Part shown: positions 44,145-53,658 of the stretch, in pieces | Numbering within the stretch: position 1 is the stretch's first letter | Layout: each line of letters opens with the position of its first letter | Assembly (NCBI RefSeq): GCF_021272385.1 | Contig: NZ_JAJSDZ010000007.1 | Coordinates: forward strand, 372,001 to 436,000 | DNA: 64,000 nucleotides | From: Vibrio salinus | GTDB taxonomy: Bacteria > Pseudomonadota > Gammaproteobacteria > Enterobacterales > Vibrionaceae | Direction: 5' to 3' | Position numbers and translations under genes: made by a program | The notes under the pieces: model-generated | What the model was told of the DNA's origin: nothing | Databases searched by the model: none | Seen by the model: only the letters and a program-made list of their open reading frames with translations

Positions 44145-45467
44145 ATGTTAACAATAATTCATCACGGTGCCAGGCACACGGTTACCGGTTCCTGTCATGA
44201 ACTTAAAATCGGCAAATCCAGTTTATTAATTGATTGTGGTCTTGAACAGGGGAATAACGCTCAGAATCCGCAAATTGATTTCCCGATAAAATCTGTGGAA
44301 GCCGTGATTCTGACGCATGCTCATATTGATCATGTGGGGCGGTTGCCATGGCTGTTAGCGGCCGGGTTTGTCGGGAAGGTGTATTGTACGCCGGCCACTG
44401 CGGCACTGTTGCCTCTGTTATTACGGGACAGTTTAAGAATTTATTTAGGGCTGGCAGAGGCTCAGATTCGTCACATATTAAACCGGTTAGATAAACAGAT
44501 TATGACTCTGAGTTATGGGCAATGGCTCCGGATTCGTTTACCCAGAGAGCAGAGTTATTGCTACGTGCGTTTTTCGCCTGCCGGACACATTCTTGGGTCT
44601 GCCATTACCGAAATTAAGCTGGCTGATGAAAATATTGTTGCATTCTCTGGTGATATAGGCCCTTCTAATACGCCATTACTCCCCGATCCGGTCCCTCCCA
44701 AACGGGCTGATTTTCTGGTTTTAGAATCCACCTATGGTGATAAAATTCATGAAGATGTAGAAGGCCGGGCAACGCGCCTCGAAGCGATCATTCAGCATTC
44801 ATTGCAGGACGGTGGCGCGATTATTATTCCGGCATTTAGTATCGGCAGAACGCAGGAGCTGTTATTCGATATTGAAAATCTGATTCACCAACATGCTGTG
44901 TCGGACCGGTTACCGATATTGCTGGATTCGCCAATGGCTGTTGAAGTGACGCATGCTTACCGCCGGTTTAGGAAATTGTGGAGTAAAGAAGCCAAACACC
45001 GCTATGAACAGCATCGTCATCCGTTGGCATTTGAGCAGTGCATAACCATTGATGGATACCGGGAGCATAAAAGGGTGGTAAACCGGCTTGCCGCATCTGG
45101 CGAGCCGGCTATTGTGATAGCCGCTTCTGGTATGTGTCAGGGAGGGCGTGTTATGGACTATTTAGCACAGTTACTTCCGGATCCCCGGACGGATGTGATT
45201 TTTGCCGGATATCAGGCTGAAGACACATTAGGGTGCCAGTTACAGGAAGGGGAATCCCAGGTCTATATTGATGGTCACCGGATAGAAGTGAAGGCTCAGA
45301 TTCATCATATGTCCGGTTATTCCGCTCATGCTGATCAGGCGGATTTACTTCGTTTTGTTGAGCGGATAGAGCAGGGGCCAGGGGAAATTCGGTTGGTACA
45401 TGGTGAAGAAAATGCACAATCGGAATTGGCTGGGAAACTGAAGGCACTGGGGTACCATGTTAGCTAA
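44145..45467 (+). CDS. rjg: MBL-fold beta-CASP RNA-processing nuclease-like protein (rjg)
   Basis: This 440-residue metallo-beta-lactamase-fold hydrolase has THAHIDHVGRLP (HxHxDH metal site, near residue 53), GHILGSA with the second His, and ESTYGD. A beta-CASP insert follows (IIIPAFSIGRTQELLF, ASGMCQGGRVMDYL) and ends in the Zn-site region HMSGYSAHADQADLL. These are the landmarks of CPSF73-like RNA nucleases. In Vibrio this gene marks the right border of the O-antigen/capsule region, and it does so here. Confidence 0.9.
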   Translation: MLTIIHHGARHTVTGSCHELKIGKSSLLIDCGLEQGNNAQNPQIDFPIKSVEAVILTHAHIDHVGRLPWLLAAGFVGKVYCTPATAALLPLLLRDSLRIYLGLAEAQIRHILNRLDKQIMTLSYGQWLRIRLPREQSYCYVRFSPAGHILGSAITEIKLADENIVAFSGDIGPSNTPLLPDPVPPKRADFLVLESTYGDKIHEDVEGRATRLEAIIQHSLQDGGAIIIPAFSIGRTQELLFDIENLIHQHAVSDRLPILLDSPMAVEVTHAYRRFRKLWSKEAKHRYEQHRHPLAFEQCITIDGYREHKRVVNRLAASGEPAIVIAASGMCQGGRVMDYLAQLLPDPRTDVIFAGYQAEDTLGCQLQEGESQVYIDGHRIEVKAQIHHMSGYSAHADQADLLRFVERIEQGPGEIRLVHGEENAQSELAGKLKALGYHVS

Positions 45468-45475
45468 TCATTGGT

Positions 45476-46054
45476 TTATATCCGGTCTAATATTTCGTGT
45501 ACCCGTTTGGCCACATAGGGGATTACGTCCTCTTCAAACCAGGGATTTTTCTTTAGCCAAAAAGTATTTCTGGGCGATGGATGAGGCAGAGGAATAAACG
45601 CCGGTGCCCATTGTTGCCAGTTTTTTACGGTTTCGGTCAGTGTTTTGGGCTTGTTGTTAAGGTAGTACTGCTGGGCATACTGGCCAATGAGTAAGGTAAG
45701 TTCAATCCCCGGCAACTGATCCAACACTTTTTGATGCCACATCGGTGCACATTCTTTTCTTGGCGGTAGATCACCGCTTTTCCCTCTACCGGGATAACAA
45801 AGTCCCATCGGCATGATGGCAACCTTATTTTTATTGTAAAATTGAGCCTTGTCTATGTTCAGCCATTGTCTGAGACGATCCCCACTGGGATCATTCCATG
45901 GCACTGATGTTTGATGAACTTTCGTTCCGGGGGCTTGTCCTACGATCAAAATCCGGGCACTGGTACTGGCCTGAATGACCGGGTTAGCGCCTAAGGGAAG
46001 GTTAGGCTCACAGTGCCGACATTGACGAATTTCCGACAGGAGTTTTTCCAGCAT
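45476..46054 (-). CDS. Uracil-DNA glycosylase superfamily protein
   Basis: This 192-residue protein has ARILIVGQAPGTKVHQT near the N-terminus (GQAPG, the catalytic water-activating loop of this superfamily) and a C-terminal His motif PLPHPSPRNTFWL. Two Cys (residues 12 and 15) precede the first domain but the full 4Fe-4S set of family 4 is not obvious. It is probably a DNA repair glycosylase of a short, less studied group. It overlaps the preceding dehydrogenase stop by one base (TAATG). Confidence 0.8.
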   Translation of the reverse strand: MLEKLLSEIRQCRHCEPNLPLGANPVIQASTSARILIVGQAPGTKVHQTSVPWNDPSGDRLRQWLNIDKAQFYNKNKVAIMPMGLCYPGRGKSGDLPPRKECAPMWHQKVLDQLPGIELTLLIGQYAQQYYLNNKPKTLTETVKNWQQWAPAFIPLPHPSPRNTFWLKKNPWFEEDVIPYVAKRVHEILDRI

Positions 46055-46983
46055 TAGTACCCTTTGTTAAAATCGACTAAGTAATTAAGTGGTTTTTCCT
46101 GTTGCCATAAGGCCAGGTTTTTTGCAAATACTGTTGCTACCTGCTCTGGAAAGCTGACGGCAGCGATATGCGGAGTAACGGTAATTTTACTATTACTCCA
46201 GAAAGGGTGTTCTGCAGGTAAAGGTTCTTGCTCAAAAACATCTAAAAATGCATGAGCGATTTGGTTGGATTCTAAAGCATTGAGTAGATCCGTTTCAGCA
46301 ACAGCACCTCCGCGACCAACATTAAACAGCAACGCATGTTTACATGCAGAAAAAGCATCTGAATTAAGTATATGCCGTGTTTCCTGAGTATGAGGAAGCG
46401 TATTTACAATAATATCGGCTTTGCTTAAAGCGGCGTCCAGTTCTCTGATATGAAAGACCTGACTGAACGGAGAGTCTTTGGGAGGAATACCGGAAGTATT
46501 AATACCTAACATGTTCAGTCCCATGACGGACAGTTTGCTGGCAACTTCTCTGGCAATAGTGCCGGTTCCCAGTATTACAAGGTTTTTGTCTTTCAGATTC
46601 TGATAAGAATGGGGTTGCCACTGTTTATGGTTTTGCTGTTCTTTGTATTGATTAAAGTGACGGGTATAAGACAAGGTATAACCCAGAACATACTCACTGA
46701 TTAGCTGGCCGAACGGGCCTTTTACATTTGTCAGCTGGTAGTCCTGACGTAGTCCAGGTTTGACTAATGAATCAATACCGGCAAAGGTTGATTGTAACCA
46801 CTTTAACTGGGTAAAGTGATCAAGATGATCTGCAACCAGCGGTGGGTCGCCGAGAACAATGGTGGCTTCTGAACGGTTCTCTGTTCGCTGAAACTGGTTT
46901 TTCTCTAATTCTTTTTTCAATAGCTGAATATACAAATCGTTATTTGCAGTCATTAAATAAATGCGGTGTTCTTGATTATTCAT
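46054..46983 (-). CDS. D-isomer-specific 2-hydroxyacid dehydrogenase (GhrA-like)
   Basis: This 309-residue enzyme has the NAD(P)-binding motif LGTGTIAREVASKL near residue 138, NVGRGGAVAETDLL with the catalytic Arg near 235, DVFEQEPLPAEHPFW with the catalytic Glu, and the active-site His in VTPHIAAVS. It is of the short GhrA/YcdW type that reduces glyoxylate or hydroxypyruvate. It is transcribed with the UDG-family gene. The substrate is a family inference. Confidence 0.85.
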   Translation of the reverse strand: MNNQEHRIYLMTANNDLYIQLLKKELEKNQFQRTENRSEATIVLGDPPLVADHLDHFTQLKWLQSTFAGIDSLVKPGLRQDYQLTNVKGPFGQLISEYVLGYTLSYTRHFNQYKEQQNHKQWQPHSYQNLKDKNLVILGTGTIAREVASKLSVMGLNMLGINTSGIPPKDSPFSQVFHIRELDAALSKADIIVNTLPHTQETRHILNSDAFSACKHALLFNVGRGGAVAETDLLNALESNQIAHAFLDVFEQEPLPAEHPFWSNSKITVTPHIAAVSFPEQVATVFAKNLALWQQEKPLNYLVDFNKGY

Positions 46984-47060
46984 AAACAGTGCTTTTTTCC
47001 TTGTAAGTCACTCGGGTATACCAGTACACTTCCGGTGTGTTTTTTCATAGGCAAAATAAT

Positions 47061-47648
47061 ATGCTACAGAATCCGATTCAACTTCGCTTAGAAAAGTTTC
47101 AGCCCTGGCAACAAATAACATTTATGGCTTGTTTGTGTGAGCGTATGTATCCCAATTATGCGGCATTTTGCCAGCATACTCAGTTCGGTTCTGAGCGAGT
47201 TTATCGTGACATTCTTGATGCCGTATGGGAAACATTGACGGTGAAAACCGCAAAAGTCAACTTTGAGCGCCAGTTAGAAAAACTGGAAGAGCTGATACCG
47301 GTCGCAGAAGAATATGAGTTTTATGGTGTTTTCCCGGCAATTGATGCTTGTGAGGCTCTGGCCGATTTACTGCACGGTTTGCTTGACCGTGAAGATATGC
47401 TCGATGCCGTTCTGAAAGTCAGTGCGGTTTCTGTCAACACGGTTGCCCAGTTAGAAGAAGCTCAGGGGGCTGACGGCATTACCAATGAAAATCAAAAACT
47501 GAATGAGGCGGTTTGTGCTGAATGGGACGTCCAGTGGGCTATTTTCCGGCCGCTCAGAGAAGCCAAAGAACGCGATATTGAACTGATTAAAGATTTGAAA
47601 GAGGAACTTAGGCAGGAAAACCTCTCTAATATCGGTTTGAGTGTGTGA
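47061..47648 (+). CDS. yjaG: DUF416 family protein YjaG
   Basis: This 195-residue acidic, helical protein begins MLQNPIQLRLEKFQPWQQI and matches YjaG (DUF416). ATG 47061 was chosen over an upstream in-frame TTG at 47037 because the family begins at this Met. It is conserved next to hupA in enterobacteria and Vibrio. No function is established. Acid-rich segments (REDMLDAV, EEAQGADG) and no signal peptide suggest a soluble cytoplasmic protein. Confidence 0.88.
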   Translation: MLQNPIQLRLEKFQPWQQITFMACLCERMYPNYAAFCQHTQFGSERVYRDILDAVWETLTVKTAKVNFERQLEKLEELIPVAEEYEFYGVFPAIDACEALADLLHGLLDREDMLDAVLKVSAVSVNTVAQLEEAQGADGITNENQKLNEAVCAEWDVQWAIFRPLREAKERDIELIKDLKEELRQENLSNIGLSV

Positions 47649-47674
47649 TGAGTATTGCGGGAATAATGAGTTAA

Positions 47675-48742
47675 TTATTCCCTGTTTGTCTCTTTATCTT
47701 TACTTTCTATGACACCATGATGTGTCTTCCATTCGTCCCATCTTTTCAGTGCCAGTTCCTGCATATCGGTGATTTTATCTGCTTCATCAACGATTTCTTC
47801 ACCAAGAAGGTACTCAAAGATATCTTCCAGAGTCACGATGCCCTGAACTGAACCATATTCGTCTACGATGACCGATAGCTGAAGATCTTCTTTCATCATT
47901 TGATTAAAGGTATCCAGTAATGAGAGTGTGTTCAATATGACAAATATAGGACGCATGACTGCCCCTAGCTGTTTTTCTCCCAGTCCCTGTTGCTGTAATC
48001 TGAATAGTTCAAGGCGATGTACAAAACCCAGAATATTATCTTTACTCTGACTGTAAATTAAAGGTCGGGAAAAGGGGGTATCGGTGTAATCCTGCAAAAA
48101 CCGATTAATGGTCAGTTCTGCATCGATCCGGAATAAAACGGTACGGGGCGTCATGACTTCAGTGACCGGAACCGTTCTTAATGTAAAGAAATTAGCCAAT
48201 AATTTGGTTTCCCCTTCGTCAAATTCTTCGGAGTCATGTGCCAGCAGACTCATGGCATAAATTTCATCGCGTATTTTAGGCTGAAATTGGTTACGGGAAA
48301 ACGGGCGGGTAATTTGTTCACTCAGCCAGACAAGGGGAAATAACGCTTTTACCATAAAACTTAAAATATGAACCGTTATTGGTGTAAGCCAGCGCCAGAA
48401 CGTGGCTCCAATGGTTTTGGGTATAATTTCGGAGAGTAGCAGAATGGCAAGGGTCAGTATTGCTGAAAATACCCCGAGCCATTCATTGCCGAAAACGATT
48501 ACGGCCTGAGCGCCGGCTCCTGCGGCTCCGATGGTATGTGCAATGGTGTTAAGTGTCAGAATAGAAGCCAGAGGACGGTCAATGTCTTGTTTCAGAATCA
48601 GTAATTTTGTTGCAAATGAACTGCCTATATTTTTTTGCTGAGCAATATAACTTGGTGTAATACTCAATAATACGGCTTCAAGGATTGAGCATAAAAAAGA
48701 GACGATAATCGCCACCAAAACATAGATAGTCAGCAATAGCAT
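47675..48742 (-). CDS. CNNM/CorC-type membrane protein with CBS domains
   Basis: This 355-residue protein has an N-terminal DUF21 region (about residues 1-160, four membrane segments) and then a CBS pair (VTEVMTPRTVLFRID near 200 and IVDEYGSVQGIVTLEDIFEYLLGEEI near 295-320). There is no C-terminal CorC_HlyC domain, so it is a shortened form. Members are linked to Mg2+ or Co2+ export. It is often annotated as hemolysin family, which says little about function. Confidence 0.85.
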   Translation of the reverse strand: MLLLTIYVLVAIIVSFLCSILEAVLLSITPSYIAQQKNIGSSFATKLLILKQDIDRPLASILTLNTIAHTIGAAGAGAQAVIVFGNEWLGVFSAILTLAILLLSEIIPKTIGATFWRWLTPITVHILSFMVKALFPLVWLSEQITRPFSRNQFQPKIRDEIYAMSLLAHDSEEFDEGETKLLANFFTLRTVPVTEVMTPRTVLFRIDAELTINRFLQDYTDTPFSRPLIYSQSKDNILGFVHRLELFRLQQQGLGEKQLGAVMRPIFVILNTLSLLDTFNQMMKEDLQLSVIVDEYGSVQGIVTLEDIFEYLLGEEIVDEADKITDMQELALKRWDEWKTHHGVIESKDKETNRE

Positions 48743-48972
48743 AACATTACCTTACAATTTTCATTTCGTGAGGTTATGAACTATAGATGGCTGCTAATCT
48801 CCTGTAATACAAGGGATCAGAGGTATGATATGTATGTAAATTGTGAGGAGTTGCGCAGTTTTTGGTTAAAAAATGGACATAAGCGCTCATGAAGTACGAC
48901 AAACCTTTGCCATAAAGGGGGTTTTTGCTTTAGAGTGGATTGAGTTCGATAACATATTAGAAGGGAAACCTA

Positions 48973-49245
48973 ATGAACAAGACCCAATTAATCGACTTTA
49001 TTGCAGAAAAAGCAGACCTTTCAAAAGTACAGGCTAAAGCGGCTCTGGAAGCAACTCTTGGCGCAGTAGAAGGTGCTTTAAAAGAAGGTGACCAAGTTCA
49101 ACTAATTGGTTTTGGTACGTTTAAAGTAAATCATCGTGCTGCGCGCACTGGCCGTAATCCTAAAACCGGAGATGAAATTCAGATTGCTGCAGCAAATGTT
49201 CCTGCGTTTGTTGCGGGTAAAGCACTGAAAGAGTCAGTGAACTAA
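48973..49245 (+). CDS. hupA: DNA-binding protein HU-alpha
   Basis: This 90-residue protein is a full-length HU subunit. It starts [14 protein letters not shown], has the [21 protein letters not shown] segment that includes the DNA-wrapping arm, and ends [13 protein letters not shown]. An AGAAGGGA ribosome site precedes the ATG. HU compacts DNA and assists in recombination and replication. The yjaG-hupA-DUF1481 arrangement is conserved in gammaproteobacteria. Confidence 0.97.
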   Translation: MNKTQLIDFIAEKADLSKVQAKAALEATLGAVEGALKEGDQVQLIGFGTFKVNHRAARTGRNPKTGDEIQIAAANVPAFVAGKALKESVN

Positions 49246-49294
49246 TCTATACTTTACGTCAGGGTTCTATAAGATTCTTGGCGTATTTTTTTTT

Positions 49295-49990
49295 ATGAAA
49301 CATCTATTATTTTTTCTTACTATTTTCTGCCTGTTAACGGCATGTTCATCTTCTCCCATTCTTGATACTACAATTAAACACTATTCTGGTGGCCAGAGAG
49401 CCGGGAATTCGGTCTCTTTCTTTTGGTATACCGAAAAAAGTGATCTTCCTGAAACCGCTTCTGACGCAGTATTTTCCGGCAATGATGGTGAATACCGGAC
49501 CTCTTACTACTGGAGTCAGGGGAAATTGCAGGAAATTGTGCGTAAGGGAGAGAAACTAAATCAGCAGGGCCAGTTAGTTCCGTTTTCACTTCAGTTACGT
49601 TTTACTCAAACCGGAGAAGCGGTGTATCAGTTATATCGCATTGATGGAAGCGTGTTGCCAGTTCATGAAGAGCAGATTCATCATTATCAGGAACAGGCAG
49701 CGGATATTATCAAAATTACCAAAGGCCGGGGAGCAAGTATTCACCGCCCCCGTTTAATTCAGGGATACTGGGATGGTGAAACGTTTGAAAGCTGTAATGG
49801 GAAAGAATATTCATCCATTGAGTTTAACCAGACGTTACCCAGTTTTGTGGTCAATCGTTTATCTTCGTTGAATAATTATCTGGCAGTGTCCGGTTCAATA
49901 AAAGGTTCAACACTGCAGGTTGATAAGTTATTAGTGTTGACCGATGATGATCATGATTGTATGAAACCGGTTGATTTACGAAAAGAATAA
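49295..49990 (+). CDS. yjaH: DUF1481 lipoprotein (YjaH-like)
   Basis: This 231-residue protein has a lipoprotein signal (LLFFLTIFCLLTAC with Cys near residue 17), so it is membrane-anchored in the periplasm. The body is mostly beta-rich with conserved RGASIHRPRLIQGYWDGE. It lies between hupA and the purHD operon, as in E. coli and Vibrio. Function is unknown. A strong bidirectional terminator follows its stop. Confidence 0.85.
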   Translation: MKHLLFFLTIFCLLTACSSSPILDTTIKHYSGGQRAGNSVSFFWYTEKSDLPETASDAVFSGNDGEYRTSYYWSQGKLQEIVRKGEKLNQQGQLVPFSLQLRFTQTGEAVYQLYRIDGSVLPVHEEQIHHYQEQAADIIKITKGRGASIHRPRLIQGYWDGETFESCNGKEYSSIEFNQTLPSFVVNRLSSLNNYLAVSGSIKGSTLQVDKLLVLTDDDHDCMKPVDLRKE

Positions 49991-49993
49991 AAG

Positions 49994-50022
49994 AAAAAGG
50001 GAAGTTTGAGGCTTCCCTTTTT
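49994..50022. terminator. Bidirectional terminator between DUF1481 gene and purD
   Basis: AAAAAGGGAAG pairs with CTTCCCTTTTT (11 bp) around a 7-nt loop, giving a T-run on both strands. It serves the two converging genes. Confidence 0.9.
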
Positions 50023-50042
50023 AATGAGGCTATATTGACTGG

Positions 50043-51332
50043 TTATTTATTTTGTTCCCGTGCAATAGCTCGATAGCCAATATCACTGCGGCAGAAAACA
50101 CCATCCCAGGTGACTTTTTTAGCCAGCTCATAGGCATGTTGCTGTGCTTCAGAAACGGAATGGCCAAGCGCGGTAGCACAAAGTACACGACCACCATTTG
50201 TCACGACGTGACCGTCTTTCTCTGTGGTGCCGGCATGGAAGATTTTTTCACCTTCAGCATCACGGTCAGGTAAGCCAGAGATAACATCACCTTTGTTGTA
50301 GTTACCCGGATAACCACCGGCAGCAAGAACGATACCGATTGAGGCTCTTGGATCCCATTTCGATTCAGCCTGATCCAGTTTGCCTTTCAGAGCTGCCTGA
50401 CACAGTTCCACCATATCCGATTGCATACGCATCATGATTGGTTGGGTTTCAGGATCACCAAAACGACAGTTATATTCGATAACTTTGGGATTTCCATTCC
50501 CGTCAATCATCAGTCCGGCATACAGAAAACCGGTATACGGATGACCTTCTTTGGCCATGCCTTCAACTGTTGGGTAGATTACCTGTTCCATAATCCGGTC
50601 ATGGACTTCCTGAGTGACAACCGGAGCCGGGGAATAAGCACCCATACCGCCGGTATTCGGCCCGGTATCTCTATCACCGACACGTTTATGATCCTGACTG
50701 GTTGCCATTGGTAATACGTTTTTACCATCAACCATGACAATGAAGCTGGCTTCTTCACCTTCGAGGAACTCTTCAATCACCACCCGGTGACCGGCATCGC
50801 CAAATGCATTCCCCGCCAGCATATCCTGTACAGCAGCTTCTGCTTCTTTCAGTGTCATTGCAACGATAACACCTTTACCGGCCGCCAGACCATCCGCTTT
50901 AACTACGATGGGCGCCCCTTTTTCACGGAGATAAGCCAGAGCCGGCTCAATTTCCGTGAAGTTGGCGTAATCAGCCGTTGGGATTTTATGGCGGGCAAGG
51001 AAATCTTTTGTGAAAGCTTTAGATCCTTCTAACTGTGCGGCTCCCTGAGTCGGGCCAAAGATGGCCAGACCTTCTTTTTGAAATGCATCAACCACACCGA
51101 TAACCAGTGGTGCCTCGGGACCGACAATGGTCAGCTCAATGGTTTTTTCTTTGGCAAAAGCTACGAGGCCCGCGATATCTTCGACATCGATGGCGATATT
51201 CTGAACTTTTGCTTCCAGCGCAGTACCGGCATTACCGGGTGCAACAAAAATAGTATCAACCTGAGGGTTTTGAGCGACTTTCCAGGCAAGAGCGTGCTCG
51301 CGGCCGCCAGAACCAATAACAAGTACGTTCAT
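50043..51332 (-). CDS. purD: Phosphoribosylamine-glycine ligase
   Basis: This 429-residue ATP-grasp enzyme starts MNVLVIGSGGREHALAWK. It has APGNAG (near 32), the ATP-grasp segment PIVVKADGLAAGKGVIVA, EEFLEGEEASFIVMVDG, and the GPNTGGMGAYSPAP and EYNCRFGDPETQ motifs of PurD. It catalyses the second step of purine synthesis. It is the downstream gene of purH-purD, 116 bp after purH. That gap holds a palindromic TTTCAGG repeat (51399-51419). Confidence 0.97.
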   Translation of the reverse strand: MNVLVIGSGGREHALAWKVAQNPQVDTIFVAPGNAGTALEAKVQNIAIDVEDIAGLVAFAKEKTIELTIVGPEAPLVIGVVDAFQKEGLAIFGPTQGAAQLEGSKAFTKDFLARHKIPTADYANFTEIEPALAYLREKGAPIVVKADGLAAGKGVIVAMTLKEAEAAVQDMLAGNAFGDAGHRVVIEEFLEGEEASFIVMVDGKNVLPMATSQDHKRVGDRDTGPNTGGMGAYSPAPVVTQEVHDRIMEQVIYPTVEGMAKEGHPYTGFLYAGLMIDGNGNPKVIEYNCRFGDPETQPIMMRMQSDMVELCQAALKGKLDQAESKWDPRASIGIVLAAGGYPGNYNKGDVISGLPDRDAEGEKIFHAGTTEKDGHVVTNGGRVLCATALGHSVSEAQQHAYELAKKVTWDGVFCRSDIGYRAIAREQNK

Positions 51333-51398
51333 AGGATAAATTCCTTACAATAAGTATCCAGTTGGTTAGGTTTCAGGAAGAAAGGTTTAGGTGGGAGG

Positions 51399-51419
51399 GT
51401 TTCAGGCTATTCCTGAAAC
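51399..51419. repeat. Small palindrome in the purH-purD gap
   Basis: GTTTCAGG and CCTGAAAC form an 8-bp stem with a CTATT loop. The same heptamer occurs again nearby (TTTCAGG near 51370 and CCTGAAA near 51431). It may be a simple degenerate intergenic repeat. Confidence 0.5.
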
Positions 51420-51448
51420 TCTCTATCCTGAAACCCGGTATCCTTTTC

Positions 51449-53041
51449 TTAGTGTCTGAAGTGGCGCATGCCAGTGAAGACCATGGCCATGCCATGCTCA
51501 TCTGCAGCGGCAATGACTTCGTCATCACGCATTGAACCACCCGGCTGGATTACACAGGTGATGCCTGCTTCTGCTGCTGCATCAATACCATCACGGAACG
51601 GGAAGAAAGCATCCGACGCCATGACAGTACCTTCGACTTCCAGACCTTCATCTGCTGCTTTGATACCCGCAATTTTAGCAGAATAAACACGACTCATCTG
51701 GCCGGCGCCAACACCAATGGTCATGTCTCCTTTGGCATAAACAATAGCATTGGATTTTACGTATTTGGCAACTTTCCAGCAGAACAGGGCATCTTTCAGT
51801 TCTTCATCCGATGGCTGACGTTTTGTCACAACTTTCAGATCACCCATTGTCACCATGCCGTGATCGCGATCCTGAACCAGCAAACCGCCATTGACCCGTT
51901 TTACGTCAAAACCGGTCGACTGAGCGGTCCATTCGCCACATTCCAGTAAACGAAGGTTTTTCTTCGCAGCAATAGCGTTTACTGCTTCGGTAGAAACTTT
52001 CGGTGCAATAATCACTTCAGCAAACTGGCGATCGATAATCGCCTGAGCTGTCTCTGCATCTAATTCGCGGTTAAAGGCGATAATGCCTCCGAATGCCGAT
52101 GTTGGATCCGTTTTAAATGCCCGGTCATAAGCTTCAAGGCTATTTTTACCCAGAGCAACACCACAAGGATTCGCGTGTTTAACAATCACACAGGCAGGAT
52201 CCGTAAATTCTTTCACGCACTCAAGTGCAGAATCGGTATCTGCGATGTTGTTGTATGATAATGCTTTGCCCTGAATTTGTTTTGCAGAAGAAACCGAACC
52301 GTTCTGAGCGTCACTTTCGACATAAAAAGCAGCGGCCTGATGGCTGTTTTCTCCATAGCGCATGTCTTGTTTTTTCTCAAATTGCATATTAAAGGTACGA
52401 GGAAATTCGGATTCTTCATCACCTTCTTTATTTTCACCGTAAGAGGGAACCATTGTGCCGAAGTAATTGGCGATCATACCATCGTAAGCGGCAGTATGTT
52501 CGAATGCTGCAATCGCAAGGTCAAAGCGTGTCTCCAGCGTCAGTGACTGGTCATGAGCGTCCATTTCAGCAATAACACGATCATAGTCGGAAGCATTTAC
52601 AACGATGGTTACATCTTTATGGTTTTTTGCCGCAGAACGAACCATCGTCGGACCACCAATATCAATGTTTTCAACCGCATCTGCTAGTGTGCAGTTTTCT
52701 TTTGCGACAGTTTCAGCAAATGGGTACAGGTTAACAACAACCATATCGATTGGCTGAATTCCGTGTTGTGCCATAACGTCGTCATCCTGACCACGGCGTC
52801 CTAATACACCACCGTGTACTTTCGGGTGAAGCGTTTTTACACGACCATCCATCATTTCAGGGAAACCTGTATAATCAGAGACTTCTGTTACGGCAATGCC
52901 TTGCTCTGCTAATAGGCGGGCGGTACCACCGGTTGACAGAATATCGACACCGCGTTGAGTCAGTGCCTGAGCGAATTCTACAATTCCGGTTTTGTCTGAT
53001 ACGCTAATCAGCGCACGGCGAATAGGACGAGCGTTATTCAT
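51449..53041 (-). CDS. purH: Bifunctional AICAR formyltransferase / IMP cyclohydrolase
   Basis: This 530-residue enzyme has an N-terminal MGS-like IMP cyclohydrolase domain ([33 protein letters not shown]) and a C-terminal AICAR transformylase domain ([45 protein letters not shown], ending GMRHFRH). It catalyses the last two steps to IMP. A PurR-like operator lies upstream at 53135-53150. It is of normal length. Confidence 0.98.
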   Translation of the reverse strand: MNNARPIRRALISVSDKTGIVEFAQALTQRGVDILSTGGTARLLAEQGIAVTEVSDYTGFPEMMDGRVKTLHPKVHGGVLGRRGQDDDVMAQHGIQPIDMVVVNLYPFAETVAKENCTLADAVENIDIGGPTMVRSAAKNHKDVTIVVNASDYDRVIAEMDAHDQSLTLETRFDLAIAAFEHTAAYDGMIANYFGTMVPSYGENKEGDEESEFPRTFNMQFEKKQDMRYGENSHQAAAFYVESDAQNGSVSSAKQIQGKALSYNNIADTDSALECVKEFTDPACVIVKHANPCGVALGKNSLEAYDRAFKTDPTSAFGGIIAFNRELDAETAQAIIDRQFAEVIIAPKVSTEAVNAIAAKKNLRLLECGEWTAQSTGFDVKRVNGGLLVQDRDHGMVTMGDLKVVTKRQPSDEELKDALFCWKVAKYVKSNAIVYAKGDMTIGVGAGQMSRVYSAKIAGIKAADEGLEVEGTVMASDAFFPFRDGIDAAAEAGITCVIQPGGSMRDDEVIAAADEHGMAMVFTGMRHFRH

Positions 53042-53134
53042 GCTACGATGTTCCTCACATTCACGGAGTTAGTGTTAAAAAAACTGAGCTAAAATTGATG
53101 GCGCGTATTCTAACGAATTAATCACAAAAAAGCT

Positions 53135-53150
53135 CGCGCAATCGTTTGGC
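53135..53150 (-). promoter_or_regulatory. PurR-box-like operator upstream of purH
   Basis: The site CGCGCAATCGTTTGGC has the palindromic core GCAATCGTTTG, one mismatch from the CAAACGTTTG core of PurR boxes. It lies about 95 bp upstream of the purH start in the promoter region. PurR repression of purHD is known in enteric bacteria. Confidence 0.6.
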
Positions 53151-53218
53151 ATAAAGAAAATAATTAGAATTTAATGTATTTTTAGTCATGTTTGTTAATA
53201 AAATGTATGGGATTTCAG

Positions 53219-53623
53219 ATGTTCCAGATAGGTGAATTGGCAAAACGCTGCGGGGTAACCACGGAAGCACTGCGGTTTTATGAAAAGAATGGGTTGATTA
53301 TGCCGGCAGCCAGAAGTGAGTCGGGTTACCGTCTTTATTCTGATGAAAGCGAAAAACAGGTAAAATTCATTCTTAAAGCGAAGTCTCTGGGGTTATCGTT
53401 GGATGAGATTAAAGATCTTTTAGATATTCGATTAGAGGCATCGGAGCACAGCTGCGCTGAAGTAAAAGCCATTACCAGTGCAAAACTGGATGTTATTGAT
53501 CAGAAAATTGAAGAGTTACAGAAATTTCGTAACGCATTGAAAGAAATTAATGACGCTTGTTGCGGCAAGGTAAATGACAATGCCAGTCACTGTTCAATTT
53601 TGGAAGCACTGGATAAACAGTGA
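53219..53623 (+). CDS. zntR: MerR-family regulator, ZntR-like
   Basis: This 134-residue protein starts MFQIGELAKRCGVTTEALRFYEKNGL, the MerR winged HTH. A long dimerisation helix follows. Metal-binding residues are typical of ZntR/CadR: a Cys in SEHSCAEVKAIT and the C-terminal Cys-Cys-x3 loop ending ASHC. ATG 53219 was chosen to match ZntR proteins; in-frame starts exist upstream. It probably activates a zinc or cadmium exporter gene not seen in this window. Confidence 0.85.
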   Translation: MFQIGELAKRCGVTTEALRFYEKNGLIMPAARSESGYRLYSDESEKQVKFILKAKSLGLSLDEIKDLLDIRLEASEHSCAEVKAITSAKLDVIDQKIEELQKFRNALKEINDACCGKVNDNASHCSILEALDKQ

Positions 53624-53658
53624 AAGTTTTATCCATTAGCTATGTATAACGCATGGCT